A stretch of 64,000 bases of DNA from Macquaria australasica. Its lineage: Eukaryota; Chordata; Actinopteri; Centrarchiformes; Percichthyidae. Below the pieces are notes generated by a model. The model was not told the origin of the DNA, ran no database searches, and saw only the letters and a list, made by a program, of their open reading frames with translations. Positions 1-12,960 of this stretch are shown here, piece by piece. Location: contig SEMN01000947.1 in assembly GCA_005408345.1 (NCBI GenBank), forward strand, positions 79,085 through 143,084, written 5' to 3'. Within the stretch, counting starts at the first letter, position 1, and every line of letters starts with the position of its first letter. The translations under genes and the position numbers were made by a program.

Positions 1-685
1 ATGGTGAAAAAGTTATGGTAAACGTGTTGCATCACACCCTTTGTGTGTGATGCACCCGTTTTGTTAGTGTTTTGTCATCAAACCATTTGTCATTATTGGT
101 TGAGCCAGCAGCATATTAAACACATAAGGCCCTATTTTAATTCAAATGAGGCAGTGCAGTGCGAGTTGTTGGTATTTTGGTGAAAATTGGGTCATAGACT
201 TTTCACTGAGAATAGACGTCTCAGTCTCACGCCTGTTTCCGGCATCACTCTGCTGCCACTTTGGTGATTTTATCAACAAAAGCAAACTAAAAGCTTGGAG
301 AAAATGCGCAGCAATAACAGAATAATGCTTAAAATGTAAATAAACTATTTTAATTAAACCGTCTCCAACCAGATGATCGTTTAAATCGGCATCAAAAATT
401 AACATTTAATGTGGTTAAAGTAGGAATGCCAGCAAAGCAGTCTGCATTTATCTGTAAATTAAAAAAAATATCTGTGATCCACAGCTGCTTTATACTGTAT
501 AATAATGTTATTCACTTCATTAAATCCCTGCAGCCACCTTAAGGCAGCAGGCCAGATCTGTTGATAAATCAGCAAACGTCTTCACCAAATAATATTTATT
601 TGTTTCTATCATCATTGTACTAATTAACTCTTTAAAATAAAAATTGTATGTGTACTCATGAGTTTATCACCTCTATTTCATACAG
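1..685. other. Presumed mroh1 intron (partial)
   Basis: AT-rich sequence left of the first recognisable mroh1 exon. I see no exon, RNA gene or repeat array in it. Confidence 0.6.
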
Positions 686-712
686 GTTCTGGGGATTAAA
701 GTAGAGACAAAG
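686..712 (+). other. mroh1: 27-nt microexon of mroh1
   Basis: The sequence TTTCATACAG precedes and GTATCA follows a 27-nt segment encoding VLGIKVETK. It is in phase 0 with the next exon at 2293, whose first residues are DLTMKLS. That junction reads as a conserved MROH1 segment, which is the main reason for accepting so short an exon. The frame also stays open past the donor for several dozen codons, so a longer alternative exon cannot be excluded from sequence alone. Confidence 0.72.
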
Positions 713-3700
713 GTATCATCACAGGAATACCGGGGCTCTTTCATCTCGCTCTTCTTCTTTACTCTTTACTCTGTTCCACACACTCGTGGTGATATCGTCA
801 CTAAAATCTTTACTGAAAGTCTTCAGTTTAAGAAAACACAGCTTGATACAATAAAGCAACTACTTGTTCTTTAAGCTTTTACTTTGCTGTCTCTCAGTTA
901 CATTTCACAATGGCAGAGCACCAGATTTTAGTGCCCATGTCTTGAAGTGCATTCATGAATGATCCATCATTAAAATGAATCCATTGTGGTGGCGAAGCAC
1001 ATGTTGATTTTGAAAATGCAGTTTAGTTTGAGGACTGTATTGTACTTCTCAAACATGTACAGTATGCAACTAATGTTGCAATTGTGCTCACTGTAATAAG
1101 TGAAAATGCTCTACCTCAGTGAAATGTAGCTTTAAATGATACACTACCAAAACTTTTTGAGTATCAAACACTCAGCCCTTGAAGGCTTGAAAAGGTGTTG
1201 CTGTTTAAAAGTTTCCACGTTGATGGAGAACTGCGGCTGTGATCAGCTTGAATTGAGTCCGTTACAATGGATTCCGGTCGTGACCAATTTTCACTAAGTA
1301 AAAGTGTCAAAACGTCTGAACTCACAGCATCAAACTAGAAACTCGCCTTCGTAGCCTGCAGAGGGTGAGTGTTTGATACTCTGAGCTAGATTTGGGGTGG
1401 ATTATCACCCAGTGACATGGTTACTGTTAGATACTGTTTCCAACCTTGCATCCAAAGTACTATGAGTTTTGAAAGCAGCTGGGAAAGAACCAACATTCCC
1501 ACTACGTTACTTGTGTCAGTTTAAATGCATTTGAAAGGCCATATTTTAAAAGCTGCTGCATTATTTATGCAGTTTTAAGCTGTTAACATTTTGTTTTGTG
1601 TGATGGCAAAAATACTGCACACTGCCCAAAGCTTTTACATTGAGCTTTTCATTCCACTCAAGCTAGAGTTCAAGTGAAATTTGCAAATCCCATAAATTGA
1701 TACCTTCACTTTCAGATCCATCTCCCTATGATCTACACACTAGGTTCTTTCATTCTGTCTTTGCTTAATGGTGGATTGTTCTTTAAATGCTCACCAATGA
1801 CTCACGCTCAGTGTAAAAGGACTTTTGTAATTTCACACTAACTCTTAACAGCTGGTTGTGTCTCTATGCCTTAAGCTCCTCTGTCACTTCTCACGTGGTT
1901 TGCTGTTGAACCAATCTCCTCTAATCACACAACTCTGATTTCAAACTTCTCTCCATCCATAGGCATGGAGGATCAATCTATACCTTTATTGGATTGATTT
2001 GATTGATTGCTGGACTGAGTGCATTGACTGATTAATGTGATTAATTGCTGGAATGATTTTTGATTGTTTTTGCTTATGCTCAGTCTCTCGTAGAGTTGAA
2101 TCTGCTGCAGAGGGCTGCAGTTCACTTTGTTGTTTGCATTCCTGACAGACAATTTTCTACATATTAAGCCTACTTTTCCTCTTGACTTGAATCTTTTGAT
2201 CTGTGTATGTCCTTTCATTTATGCTGTTGTATGTCTCGTGTGTCTCTCTGTGTCTTGTCGACATGCGTATTTGTGTCTTTCCCCCGTTTCAGGACCTGAC
2301 TATGAAGCTCAGTTTGATCCAGAGTGTTGGGCTCATAGCCAGAGCCATCAGTGAGTGTGTGAAGAAACAAGGCTACATCTTCTCTCGCAAGCAGGAGCTC
2401 ATTACTCTTATGCTGGTCAGTAGTCAGTCATTTCAGTTTGTTTAAACAAGTCATAAATGTTTAACTGCTGATAGAACAACAATGGTTTTCTGATGTTTTC
2501 CTCTGCTGTTATGTCTACTCTGGTCAGGATTTTATCAAGGCAGAGCCAGCTGATTCAATGAGGACTCCAGTACGCCATCTTGTGATGACCACCTGTGCCA
2601 ATCTAATGTATCCTTCAGCTGAAAAAAACCAATTGGATCCTCAGTGTACTCCAAAGGCTTAGAGTTTCAGATTCACAGAATAACTACAACATTTTCTCTC
2701 AATGTGTACAAATAGTTCACTTAATGTGATTCCAGGTTGGCTTTTATGGTACTGACGATTCTGTTTGTTTGATATTGACATTAGTATGCCCTCATGATTA
2801 GTTTATTATTAAGTAAAGTTTTCATCAGTGATTTTCTTTGATAAACCTTAAATCGCAATCACAGAATTTCAACTTAAAGGCACACAGCAGAATACAGATA
2901 TAAGCTCCAACTGAACTGTGTTTAGAAATGTTTATCACTCAGGTTAACAAAAATCTGTGGTATCCCTGCATTCTTGCACATCTCCCGGTGTTTTATCTTT
3001 GACCTTCGGTGCTTCAGGCCTCTGGAACCTGCGTTAAGTGAGAATGAGTGCTTTGACTTGCTAAAGGTGTGTGTGAACGGCGTGTTCTCTCTGCCGCCTG
3101 AGACACACACTCCAGAGAAAACTAAAGAAGAGGAGATACTGGACCCCAAGCAGAGAAAGGTGAAGTAAAGCAGACAGAGTATTGGTGCTATTTCACAAAT
3201 CTGCTGTATATTACTCTTGTGTCTCCACTGCTTTTAATGCTCACAACTAGATACCAAACCTTGTCCTCTTATTAACCCACTGTTAGCATTCATTCTTGTG
3301 TAGAGAGACACACAAACATTTGAAACGTATATAATTCATAAAACATTTTGTGCAACATGTTTGAAATGCTGTCAAACTAACATGTCCTGGTAAATATGTA
3401 CAGGCACTGTACAAAGACACATTGGCTGCACTGCAGGAGCTGCTGAAAAGTGTACTGGCCAATGATCCCACACCTGATGGCCTGCAGAGCATCTTCAAGG
3501 TGAAGTGTGGGGTTTCAGACTAATAGGCTCTTCTTCTCATCTTTAGCTGGTGTTAAGTACCAGTAATATTTGTATCATTGCATTATTCTAATTGTACATG
3601 TTTAAAAACTAAGTAGTTAATACTGTGGATACAAATGGTGGCAGCTGTTGTCGTCAGCACATTGCTGAACAATAGCAAATCATTATTACTAATTTTCTTG

Positions 3701-6700
3701 GAACCTCAAGAATTTCCACTTCACATGATAGCTTTATTTAGCATCTTCCGCTCTATAGCTTAAAAATAGTACTTTCAAACATTTTCAACCAATCAAGTTA
3801 GTATCATAACCAAACAAGTAAGTGTTTGGCTGCCTCTGGGGCTACATAAGTAGTCTTGCTAGCTATGATCGAATTCCACCACTTACGTCTGTATCTCTTC
3901 TCCCTTATCCCCTTGACTTGTTGTTGAACTGTCTAATTAAAAAGAATAATTGGCTTCAGTGAACTGCCATACATCCGGGAGTAACTTTCCCGGCTGTATT
4001 ACACTATAGGCCTGTGTTGTCTGACATGACGTGTGTTATTGTCCTCTGCAGCACATTGAGTCATGGCTGAGCTCCGGACAGGACCACGAGAGAGAGAGAG
4101 CTGTCACAGCTACTGCTCACGTACTGGCTTACTACCTGGATAACCTGACTGTCAAGGTACACACACACACGCACACATTTTTGCCTGTTTGTCTTGTGGG
4201 TTCGATTTCTGACAACAATCCTGAACGCACCGCAGATGGTAGTTTTGATAATGATCCTGACAACCATGGGTGTTTAATTCTTGTAACTCATTCAAACTCA
4301 ATCAATGCTCCAAAAATTTCATTTTTATAAGCCATTGAAGGTCACAAAAAAATGACTTGATGTATTTTGTCTTCGCTTGCTGTTAAAACAGACATTTCTT
4401 TTATTTCTGTGCATCTTTGTCTAGAACATGGTGTCTTTCCACAACCTCGGAGCTCTGCTGGGTCGCCTGTCTCCACGATGTTCTGACCCTCACCTTGCTG
4501 TACGCACTGCTGCTATGGACTGTATATACACACTGCTTTATATACAGCTACGCTATGAAGGTACAGAGACCCAGAGTTGTTACTTTTGTTCAATTTATTT
4601 TATTTTATTTGCACTCACTTAATAATTATTAAAATAATTGGTATTTCTCTCTCAACCTACATAGTCCAGCTTTAACCTAAACTTTTTATGTTAACATAAA
4701 AGGGATTAGTTTTTGTAAAGCTTGTTTTGACTTGATTTTATTTTTTCAAATTTTCTCTGACTTTTTCTGTGTGTAGGTTTCTCCCTAGATTATAAGGATG
4801 AAGCTGTGGACAGCCTGTTGTCCCTAAAAGAACAGCTAGAAAACCCAGACCACTCGGTTTTATATAAGACCTGCTCTGACCTCACCAAGGTACTGTACAC
4901 TTTGTACCACTCATCAAGGCAGCCTTAAAAATGGTTTAAAGTTTAACTTGAATATTACATGTATTGAATCCTTTTGTTTCCCTGCCAAGTTAAAGTATTG
5001 TGCCCTTTAGAATGGCTCTAAATGACAAACCATTACTACAATCTTCAGTTGTTTTGCCTTTATTCTGCTTAACTCTGTCCACCATGATATAGTCACACAA
5101 ATCAGTGTTACTTTTTTTTAATGTTTGTGTCAAGTTAGTAGGCAGAGTTGTAACAAAACTGTGTACCTGTGTCTTTTCCTGTGTGTGTCAGGTGATGAGT
5201 AAGCGTCTGCCTCAGCAGCAGCTTTCGACGTTGGTGTTCATGTTGTTTGAAGGGCTGGTCGACAGTCAGACAAACTGCTGCAGAGCTTCATCTGTCATCC
5301 TAAATACTCTGCTGAAGAACAGAGGAGGGGGACTACAAGAGCTGGTAACACACACACACACACACACAGCCTCACACAGCCCTTTGTTGTCCATTATTTG
5401 ACACACACATACACACACCTGCTTTACTGGATTACCAAAGACAGTGCTTGTTTGTGTTTCTTCTTCTTTCTTTGCCCGTGTTGTTTGTTAGGTCCCGGAG
5501 ATGATGGAGGTGCTACATGTGCGTCTGCAGAGCATCACAGAGGAGCAGGTAGGAACAGACATCAATATTACAATATTCAGCATAAATATGTATTATTCAA
5601 AAGCAAGTTTTTCTTACTATGTTTTGAATAGCCAAGACATACAGACTTGATTCAGTGGCTTTTTTTTTGCAGTAATTGTCAGCTCAAAATGCAATTATAT
5701 CTTACTTAATTATTTGTTTTTCATCATAGATCTTTACCCACTTTACATATATTTAAGTTTGTTTTTACCTGTGTTTAGGTGAGAGTGGCAGCGGGACAGA
5801 CGATACTAATCCTGGCTTCTCAGCATCTACAGACTGTTATCAATACACTAGTTAACCAACCACTTCCTTATGACAGGTATATATACAAAACTTATAATCA
5901 TATAAAGTACTCTACCTCAGCTGTTTCATCAAGTAAATTTGATTACCTAATTCTTTAGATTGTCAGTTGCTAGTTTTTGTCTTCGTAGGACAGAATTCTG
6001 TCTCACGTTTCTTAGAGCCAAGAGTTTGTTTTTTAAATGGAAGACACATAAACATGAAGTGTTTCTGTCTCTCTGTCCAGCTGGACCAGTGAGATGTGGA
6101 TGGCCCTGGGAGCAGATCCCATCGTAGCCAATCAGATCATTGAGATGGTGATGGAGAAACTTGTCATCATGGCACCCTACGTAGACAGGAAGGAGTCAAT
6201 GATTAGGGGAGGGACGACAAAGGTGGCCACCAATCAGCCACTGGCTGTAAGTCACAAATACTCACAGACATGTCAAGTTCAAATTCAAATAAGCTTCATT
6301 GGCATAACAGATCAGTAACCTATACTACCAAAGCAGTACAGAAATACAATATAATAAAGGCATTAAATAACATAAATAATAAAAAACATGGGCAGTTGTA
6401 ATACTTACATATAGGTGTAATCACTCATTTACATTTATTACAGAGCTTGTTTCCCTTAGTGTATGACAATAGTCAACATTTTTGCAGCTAATACTGCACA
6501 CTGACTTTTCTCCAGGGCAGTTTCAGTTCATGTCACTGATCACATTTTATCTATTAAGTTCTAGATTAGGATTATGATATTCATACATAATTGCATTTAT
6601 TTCAAACTCACACAATTCTCACTAATAAAAATAAGAAAGCAATGCCAAAAAGCACACATTTTAAAACAGCAAGTGCTCAAAAAGGTTGTAGGGTCTTCGG

Positions 6701-8584
6701 TTTTATGTCCTCTAGCCAGCTACTGTTGTTGAACTTGGTAGTTTTACGATTGATCATTTGCCATTTTCTTAACGTGTGCATGTGTGTTCTTTGTTTCCAG
6801 ATGACATGTGGTCTCAAAGAACTGTTATTAAACGGCCAGAGTCAGGAGCCAGCAGTCAGTCTGTTTCCTCGGCTCTTCTCCTGTCTCACTGTCAGGCTGG
6901 GAGCAAGTGTCGGGGTCTCTGCACCGAAGGACAGCAACACTAAACACACTGCCTCTGTCCATGTAGCAGGGTGGGCATCTTTTTCTCTTTATAGCTAGTA
7001 AAATGGAGATGACGTACCTACATGGATTAGCCCTATAAACATTTAATTTCAGGTGTATCTGTGTGGACTAACAATTTGGTGTGATCATGTTTTTGTGTCT
7101 CAGGGTAGCAGCTGATGCCCTGCGAATTTTGTTGGCACGGGCCCAGTTAGATGAGGTGATGAAAAGACTGGATGAAGATAACGCCTGGGACGCAATGAAG
7201 GAACCAAATACACACATTACTGGAGTTACACTACTGGCGAGGTATGTATACACACACTAAGCTGTGTGGGTTCAGTTTGAGATCTCCAGATAAATGCTGG
7301 CACTGTCCAGTAAAACTGTAGCTTGAAGTTCCAACAAAATTCTGCCAAGCTGCTCATCAATATTGACATGAAATAAATGACATTTAAATTCTTTGCATTA
7401 GTCTTATCTTTAATTGAGGATTAAGATGATTAAGATTTTTTTTCTCTCTCTCATAACTAGTAAATATGTGTTCTAAATAATGAATCCATTCAGTATACAA
7501 AGGCTGTGTAAATGTGGGTATGTTTGTCTTGTCTATAGGGCACTGGCTAAGCATGCTGGTCCCAGGTTGCCCTCCATTGTGGAGTGTCTGTGTCCCTCCT
7601 TGAACAACATCTACGAATGCCAGAGAATCACTGTCACTGCTTTCTTCTCTGAGGTGATGCACCATGAAATATTGCATCATGTTTATTTTTTTATTTTTTC
7701 TGTGTGAGGAGGGGGCCCAGTGTTTCATTGAGCTAAGTGAAATGAACAATAAATGCCCCACCTGTTGCCATCATACTGAAATTACTAATGACTTGATGAC
7801 TAATGACTTGAGTTATGGCCCCAAATGCCTAATATTCTAAAGAATATTGATCCGCTTTTATTGACCCAGCAGTTGGAGGACATGAATAACATGACGTGTT
7901 TTTGTTTTTTTCATTTACCGAGTCCAGCTCTTAAACCATCACGTGGTGACGGAGTTGATGTTGATAGATGTGTTAATGAACAACATGATGGAGAGGATAT
8001 CAGATCCCTGTTGCACTGTTCGCATGTTGTCTGTGCGCGGGCTGGGCAATATAGCCGTGGGATCACCTGAAAAGGTACAACGTTCACACACACTCATAGC
8101 CACACAAATATAGAGTAAAATCAGCTCTAAATATTAATATAATAATGGTCACAGATTGTGACTGAAACATTGAAGGGAAAATCAGACTTGACAACTGAAA
8201 AGGATTATTTAGCATGATAAATAATTTGTCTAAACCAGGTGCTGCAATTCATTAATTATATTTAATTACAATCTATTGCTCCAGCCAGTTATTAGACTGG
8301 ATGTTTAGTGAGGCCTTGTTTTATACTTTGGCTCCATATTAAATCACCAGAGTTTGAAGAAAGTGTTATAGAGTTGGATTTACTTACCAGCAGTCTGACC
8401 ATTAATGTTTGAGGAGAGGGCAGATTGACTGGAGGAGAGAAGTGAGACACATTTAGCACAGAACAAATAAGAATGGTAACTTTCAAATAGAAAATTTCAT
8501 TGCTTAAGAATTAATTTGTGGTGCTATTTTTTCCATAATTCACACCTCCTATTTATGACTGACTTATATGTAATGTGGAAAACA

Positions 8585-8620
<36 letters not shown>

Positions 8621-10562
8621 AGAGCACATACTGTGTGCTACCTTATGCAAACTAGCTGTTAGATCACTCACTTCCTTCTCCCACCAGGTGAATAAATATG
8701 CCAAGGAGCTGCTGGCAGCCATGAGTTCAGGCATGGAGGAGAAAGATGATCCAGGTAAGCTGACTGCAAAGTCACAAAGTTACATTAATCTGTAGTCCTG
8801 ATTTATTGCAGCAATTTACAGTCTGCTAGTTCGGGGTTTCACTTTCCTTCACCACATCCATCATGTTTATCATAGACATGTTCAGCCACTCATCCTGGAT
8901 CGGTTGTCATTAGCAGAAAGGCTCTTTTTCATTTCGTTCCTCTGGTCTTCCTGCAGGTAAGCTGATTACGCTTGAAGCCATGTCGGGTCTTTCTAAAGTC
9001 CTCCTCTTTCTGGACAAAAAGAATGTCCACTTGCTAGTGGTCTATATCTTCATGAAGATTAAACCATTCTTGGAAAGTGTAAGTTTCCTTTACGTCTTTC
9101 AAGATGTTGTATGATGACCGTATGATAACTATCAGAATAATCACAAGTATCCAAATGTATGTATTTTATATCAACAGTGCTGGAGTTATTTAGCGATTAT
9201 TTCAGTGTTGAACGTTGACCTAATGCAACATACAGTATTTAGTGTATTTTAATTACTCAGAGCGGAGGTCGGTTAGTGTTCTGTAGCTCTGTTTAGCCTT
9301 GTAATAAGGTGAAGTTGTTTCCCACACATACAGACGCATATAACGCTAATAGTACCTTCTGGCTCTGTGCTCATCCAGGAGAATGATGAGATCCGCTGTG
9401 CTTCCATCCATCTAATGGGGAACCTGTCCAAGTTTGGCTCAGGAGAGCCAGTGTTTAAAGACCAGATCCACAATGTTCTGGTCAGCCTGCTGTTACACCT
9501 GGTTGACCCAAACCAACAGGTGGTCAAGGTACAGAAGGAAATGTGACAGCTTTTTTCTTATTGTGGATCAATCTTAGACCTACAGAACAAACTGCTACAT
9601 TGTTTTACACAAATACGGATTTTGTTTTTGCATCTGTCCAGGCGTGCAAGTATGCAATGCGAGTGTGTGCTCCTGTGGTGGGATCAGAGCAGATCACGGC
9701 CATGTTTCAGAACCACCTCCACGAAGACAAGAGCTTGCACTACGGAGAGTTCATTAATGACCTCACTAAGTACCTGGTGAGTCACACACAGTCAAACATA
9801 CACATGAATGAATAAGGGGATGTGTGCACCTTCTTATAAAGTATGAAATGTATTCAGATAGTTCTTTGTAAAGTTAGTTTGATTTGGATTCCTGCTGTTT
9901 TTTGCTGCCATTTTCCTAAAAACGGTGAAACAATGCTATGGAAAGATTCTTTGCAAAGTCAGGGTAGATGGTATTGTTGAACTACAGAAGAGATAGTTAT
10001 TCTTGTTTGATGTTCAGTGCATGTTTTGTGGTTCCTAGATTCAGGACTTTCCAGGCATGCTGAACTTTTATCACATCTCAGTCATCCAGTTCTTCAAGAG
10101 CAATTGGCCTGAGGTCAGAGCAGGAGCTGCCATGTTTATAGGTATGGCTGCAACACTGAAACATTGAACATTGATGTCTTTAATGTCCTGTTTTGCCACA
10201 TAACCTTTGACATTATTAGTCATTGCACTGAATCACTGTACTGAATTTGAGTTGATGTACTGATTAGAAACAGTGTGTTCTTATATGATGTGACCTGATC
10301 ATAAGGTGTGTACGTTATCAGGGTTTTTGCTGGGGAATCTTCCAGAGGAGCATCTCTCCCACCTCAACATGGGGACCATCACTAAAGGTGATGCACTGCA
10401 CCATTTTCTTTTTCTTTAAATATTTAAACTCATTCTGTTTGTCTTCTGGTATTTACTGTTTTATGGAGTATGTGTGTTCATCCTCAGGTTTAGTGATGCT
10501 GCTCCAAGATCCAGATCCTGTGGTGAGAGTGAAGGCTGCTGAGGCCATGGGACGTTTCCACT

Positions 10563-10564
<2 letters not shown>
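686..10564 (+). CDS. mroh1: Maestro heat-like repeat protein 1 (MROH1), 3' half of gene, 23 exons
   Basis: Large HEAT/armadillo-repeat scaffold protein; the cellular role is not readable from sequence. Exons, each with AG before and GT after: 686-712, 2293-2415, 2528-2607, 3018-3159, 3404-3499, 4052-4156, 4425-4560, 4777-4889, 5192-5344, 5492-5548, 5779-5876, 6081-6246, 6801-6970, 7104-7241, 7539-7653, 7928-8074, 8688-8754, 8957-9078, 9379-9528, 9642-9776, 10039-10141, 10322-10387, 10488-10564 (TGA). All phases agree and the lengths sum to 2586 nt, giving 861 codons plus stop. Recognisable MROH1 stretches include VLGIKVETK joined to DLTMKLSLIQS, FHNLGALLGRLSPRCSD and KHLHYGEF-like LHYGEFIND near the end. 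The chain is built of amphipathic helical pairs typical of HEAT repeats. It is roughly the C-terminal half of a family about 1600 residues long; the N-terminal half lies left of the window. The C-terminus (EAMGRFH) looks a few residues shorter than in mammals, because the stop abuts an (AC)n tract. The family call is from recognition, not a search. Confidence 0.92.
713..2292. other. mroh1 intron between microexon and exon at 2293
   Basis: 1.58 kb, the largest mroh1 intron in the window. It starts GTATCA and ends in a pyrimidine-rich stretch (tttcccccgtttcag). No coding exon or recognisable mobile element was seen inside; short TTGATTGA-type runs occur around 1990-2070. Confidence 0.6.
6268..6375. 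repeat. Short interspersed repeat inside mroh1 intron
   Basis: A segment beginning TCAAGTTCAAATTCAAATAAG and containing 'cttcattggcataaca' looks like a dispersed teleost repeat of the 'tttattggcatgac' type. It lies in the 6247-6800 intron. Assignment is from recognition only; the family is not known to me. Confidence 0.4.
8582..8621. repeat. (CA)n microsatellite in mroh1 intron
   Basis: About 40 nt of nearly pure CA dinucleotides with one TA interruption, in the intron 8075-8687. Confidence 0.95.

Positions 10565-10636
<72 letters not shown>
10564..10636. repeat. (AC)n microsatellite abutting the mroh1 stop codon
   Basis: About 73 nt of uninterrupted AC dinucleotides. The TGA stop at 10562-10564 shares its last base with the repeat, so the array is the very start of the 3' untranslated region. 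Confidence 0.95.
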
Positions 10637-10638
<2 letters not shown>

Positions 10639-12960
10639 GACCTACACACAAATCTTAGCGTTTCCTTTAGTCGCAAATGGTAGGTCGCCACTACATTAAA
10701 AACATGAAAAAATAAAGAAGGTTTATGATTTGGCCTGCAGTAAAAAAAAAAAAATTTACATTTAGAGCCCACCATTAATATGTGCAGTCATTAAAACAGT
10801 ATCCAAATAAAGCAACTCCAGCCTTTATTAAAACCAAAACAGGGACCAAAACAGGGACAAATGTAGAGCCAGAAGCCAAACTGTCAGATTTACCAATGTT
10901 ACAAAATCATAAAAAACATTTACTGATAGTACACACAAATGCACATATACTTAGCCGTTAGCAGCTTTGTTTAGCTTCTTACACTTAAGTATTTTAAAAG
11001 TACTTGAAAGGAAGTGTTCATTCTTAACTATATTTTAGTGACCAAAGACTGTGTTGCTCTATACAGATAGACATTGTCTGTAGCGTTTGTTGTAGACGTT
11101 TCTAACGCAGTGGTTAAAAACACATTTGAACTTGAGTAAAAGGTTTTTTAGAGTAAATATAGTTTCTTCAAATATTGACGTGCAAATGATAACAATAATG
11201 CACATTTAAAGTACATGACTCTGGCTGGTAGCTAAAGTATGTGTGTGTGGTCATACCAGCATTTCATCATAGTGTTGTGGATGTTGACGTCCTCTTTTAG
11301 AGAGAGTTCCAGTGTAGTGGGCCTGATTTTAGTGTCCTAAAGACCCTCCCTCTGATTAACATGTTACACAAATCAGCTCTGAGCTTTGTCCCTGCCTTCC
11401 CTGAAGATCCAATGAAACATTTTAGGTCAGTTAAATGTGCGGTTCCATGAGTAAATGAATGTGATGTCTATAATAGAAATAACTGCTAAAAATGCTGTAT
11501 TCATAAGAGCTACAGCAGGACCTCACTTTGTTTTAAGGTCACCTCCATTTCTAAGCCATGATGACGCTGTTATGTATCACTGCCACCGCTACAACTAAAC
11601 GGCTAAATGATTACCACAAGAACATTGCCAGGCATCCTGTGGCAGCCGTCATGAACACACCAGCCAACTGATCATTCATCATCACCATCATTTTACTGTG
11701 GTGACCCTTTTTCTTTTCATTTACGCTTTGCATCACCATATAACGCGTAGTTCTGAGAGAGGGGAACCACCTTTTGTGTTAGCCAGGCTAAACCTACAGA
11801 CCTAACTCTTCTCTGAACCAGCCAGCTCCAGCCAATCAAACCATTTCTTACCAGTGTTGTTAGACAGAGCAGACCAGTGTAGCCATGCTAAAAACAGTTA
11901 GTGCCAAATGTTCATTGAAAACATATAATACACTATAGAGATGCTGTTAATGATTTTCTCTCTCACACTTTGAATGCACTTAATGTTGTGTCATTATTCC
12001 TTTGTACAGTTTAAGGGTACAGTTGTGGGTTTGCAGGCATGTAAATATATGTTCGAATGTTGTATTATGAACGGATGTCTGTTCATGTAACTTTAAAGTT
12101 AATGTCTCCCAATTAATTCAGTCAAATGCTGACAAGGCGAGATGCAAAATAATCCATTATGTGTCTTCATTTGAATTCATTTGATGACAAAAAAGTCCAA
12201 TAGGGAGTCAGGTGAAAGCAATACATTGTTTGTACTAGAATAAATGATTGTATGTCTGTTGACCTTCAATATTTCTGTTGCACTTTTAAGCTCTGTCATG
12301 TGATCCCTGATTTAAGAACTGAAAGGCAAACTAGGAGCTGAGCCTGTTCGGTATATTTACCCAGTTTGATTGAATCCTAATTTTAATTTCCTTCACGAGA
12401 ATGGAGAATATTTTTGTGTTTTTTGCCCTTAGATAACTGAAAAAAAGCTGGTTTAAGCTATTGGTTTTTTGGTTATTTCGAGTGTTAACAGGAACGCAAA
12501 TGTTTTCCCAAATTGCCAGGTTCTGGGTAGAAAAAAGCTAACATTCATACCGTAAATTTATCAATCAAATTAATGTAAAAGGCTGCTCCTGGATCTGTAT
12601 TTGTTGTTTTAGATGTTCTACAAACAGGGACACAAGTCTTCTAGCACTTTCTAACACTATGGCTTGGTTTAGGGTGAATGCTAAATCTTAATGAGCAGAG
12701 TTTTCGGTTTTCAAAGCTGTTATGAACTTTATACCACTGATATGATTTTTCATGTCGTCTGTTTTTTTTAACATGTTGAATGTTGTTAATGTTTGTCCCA
12801 GTATGTAGGACACACGGACGTATGGCTGGATGTGTGTATGTGTTCAAGTGTGAATGTGTGCATGTCACTTTTCATGTGTTACTGGACCAGAGGAGAGAGT
12901 GGATGATGGCAATCAATGTGTTTAAAATTAAGAAATAAACAGATCTATCAAAATATAACC
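10565..12960 (+). other. mroh1: Probable mroh1 3' untranslated region
   Basis: No further coding exon is visible after the stop. Several AATAAA signals occur; early ones lie near 10.71 and 10.81 kb. The most convincing is at 12934-12939, which is followed by a T/G-rich stretch (ttgatttcttgtctgattgtgagtg). A long 3' UTR of about 2.4 kb is therefore possible. The real cleavage site cannot be fixed without transcript data. Confidence 0.45.
12934..12939 (+). terminator. Candidate polyadenylation signal for mroh1
   Basis: AATAAA followed within about 25-40 nt by a T/G-rich downstream element. Earlier AATAAA copies near 10.71 and 10.81 kb are alternatives. Confidence 0.4.

Noticed and set aside
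10453..10775. Minus-strand frames rich in Cys-Val
   Set aside because: Translation of the (AC)n microsatellite and antisense of the mroh1 last exon.
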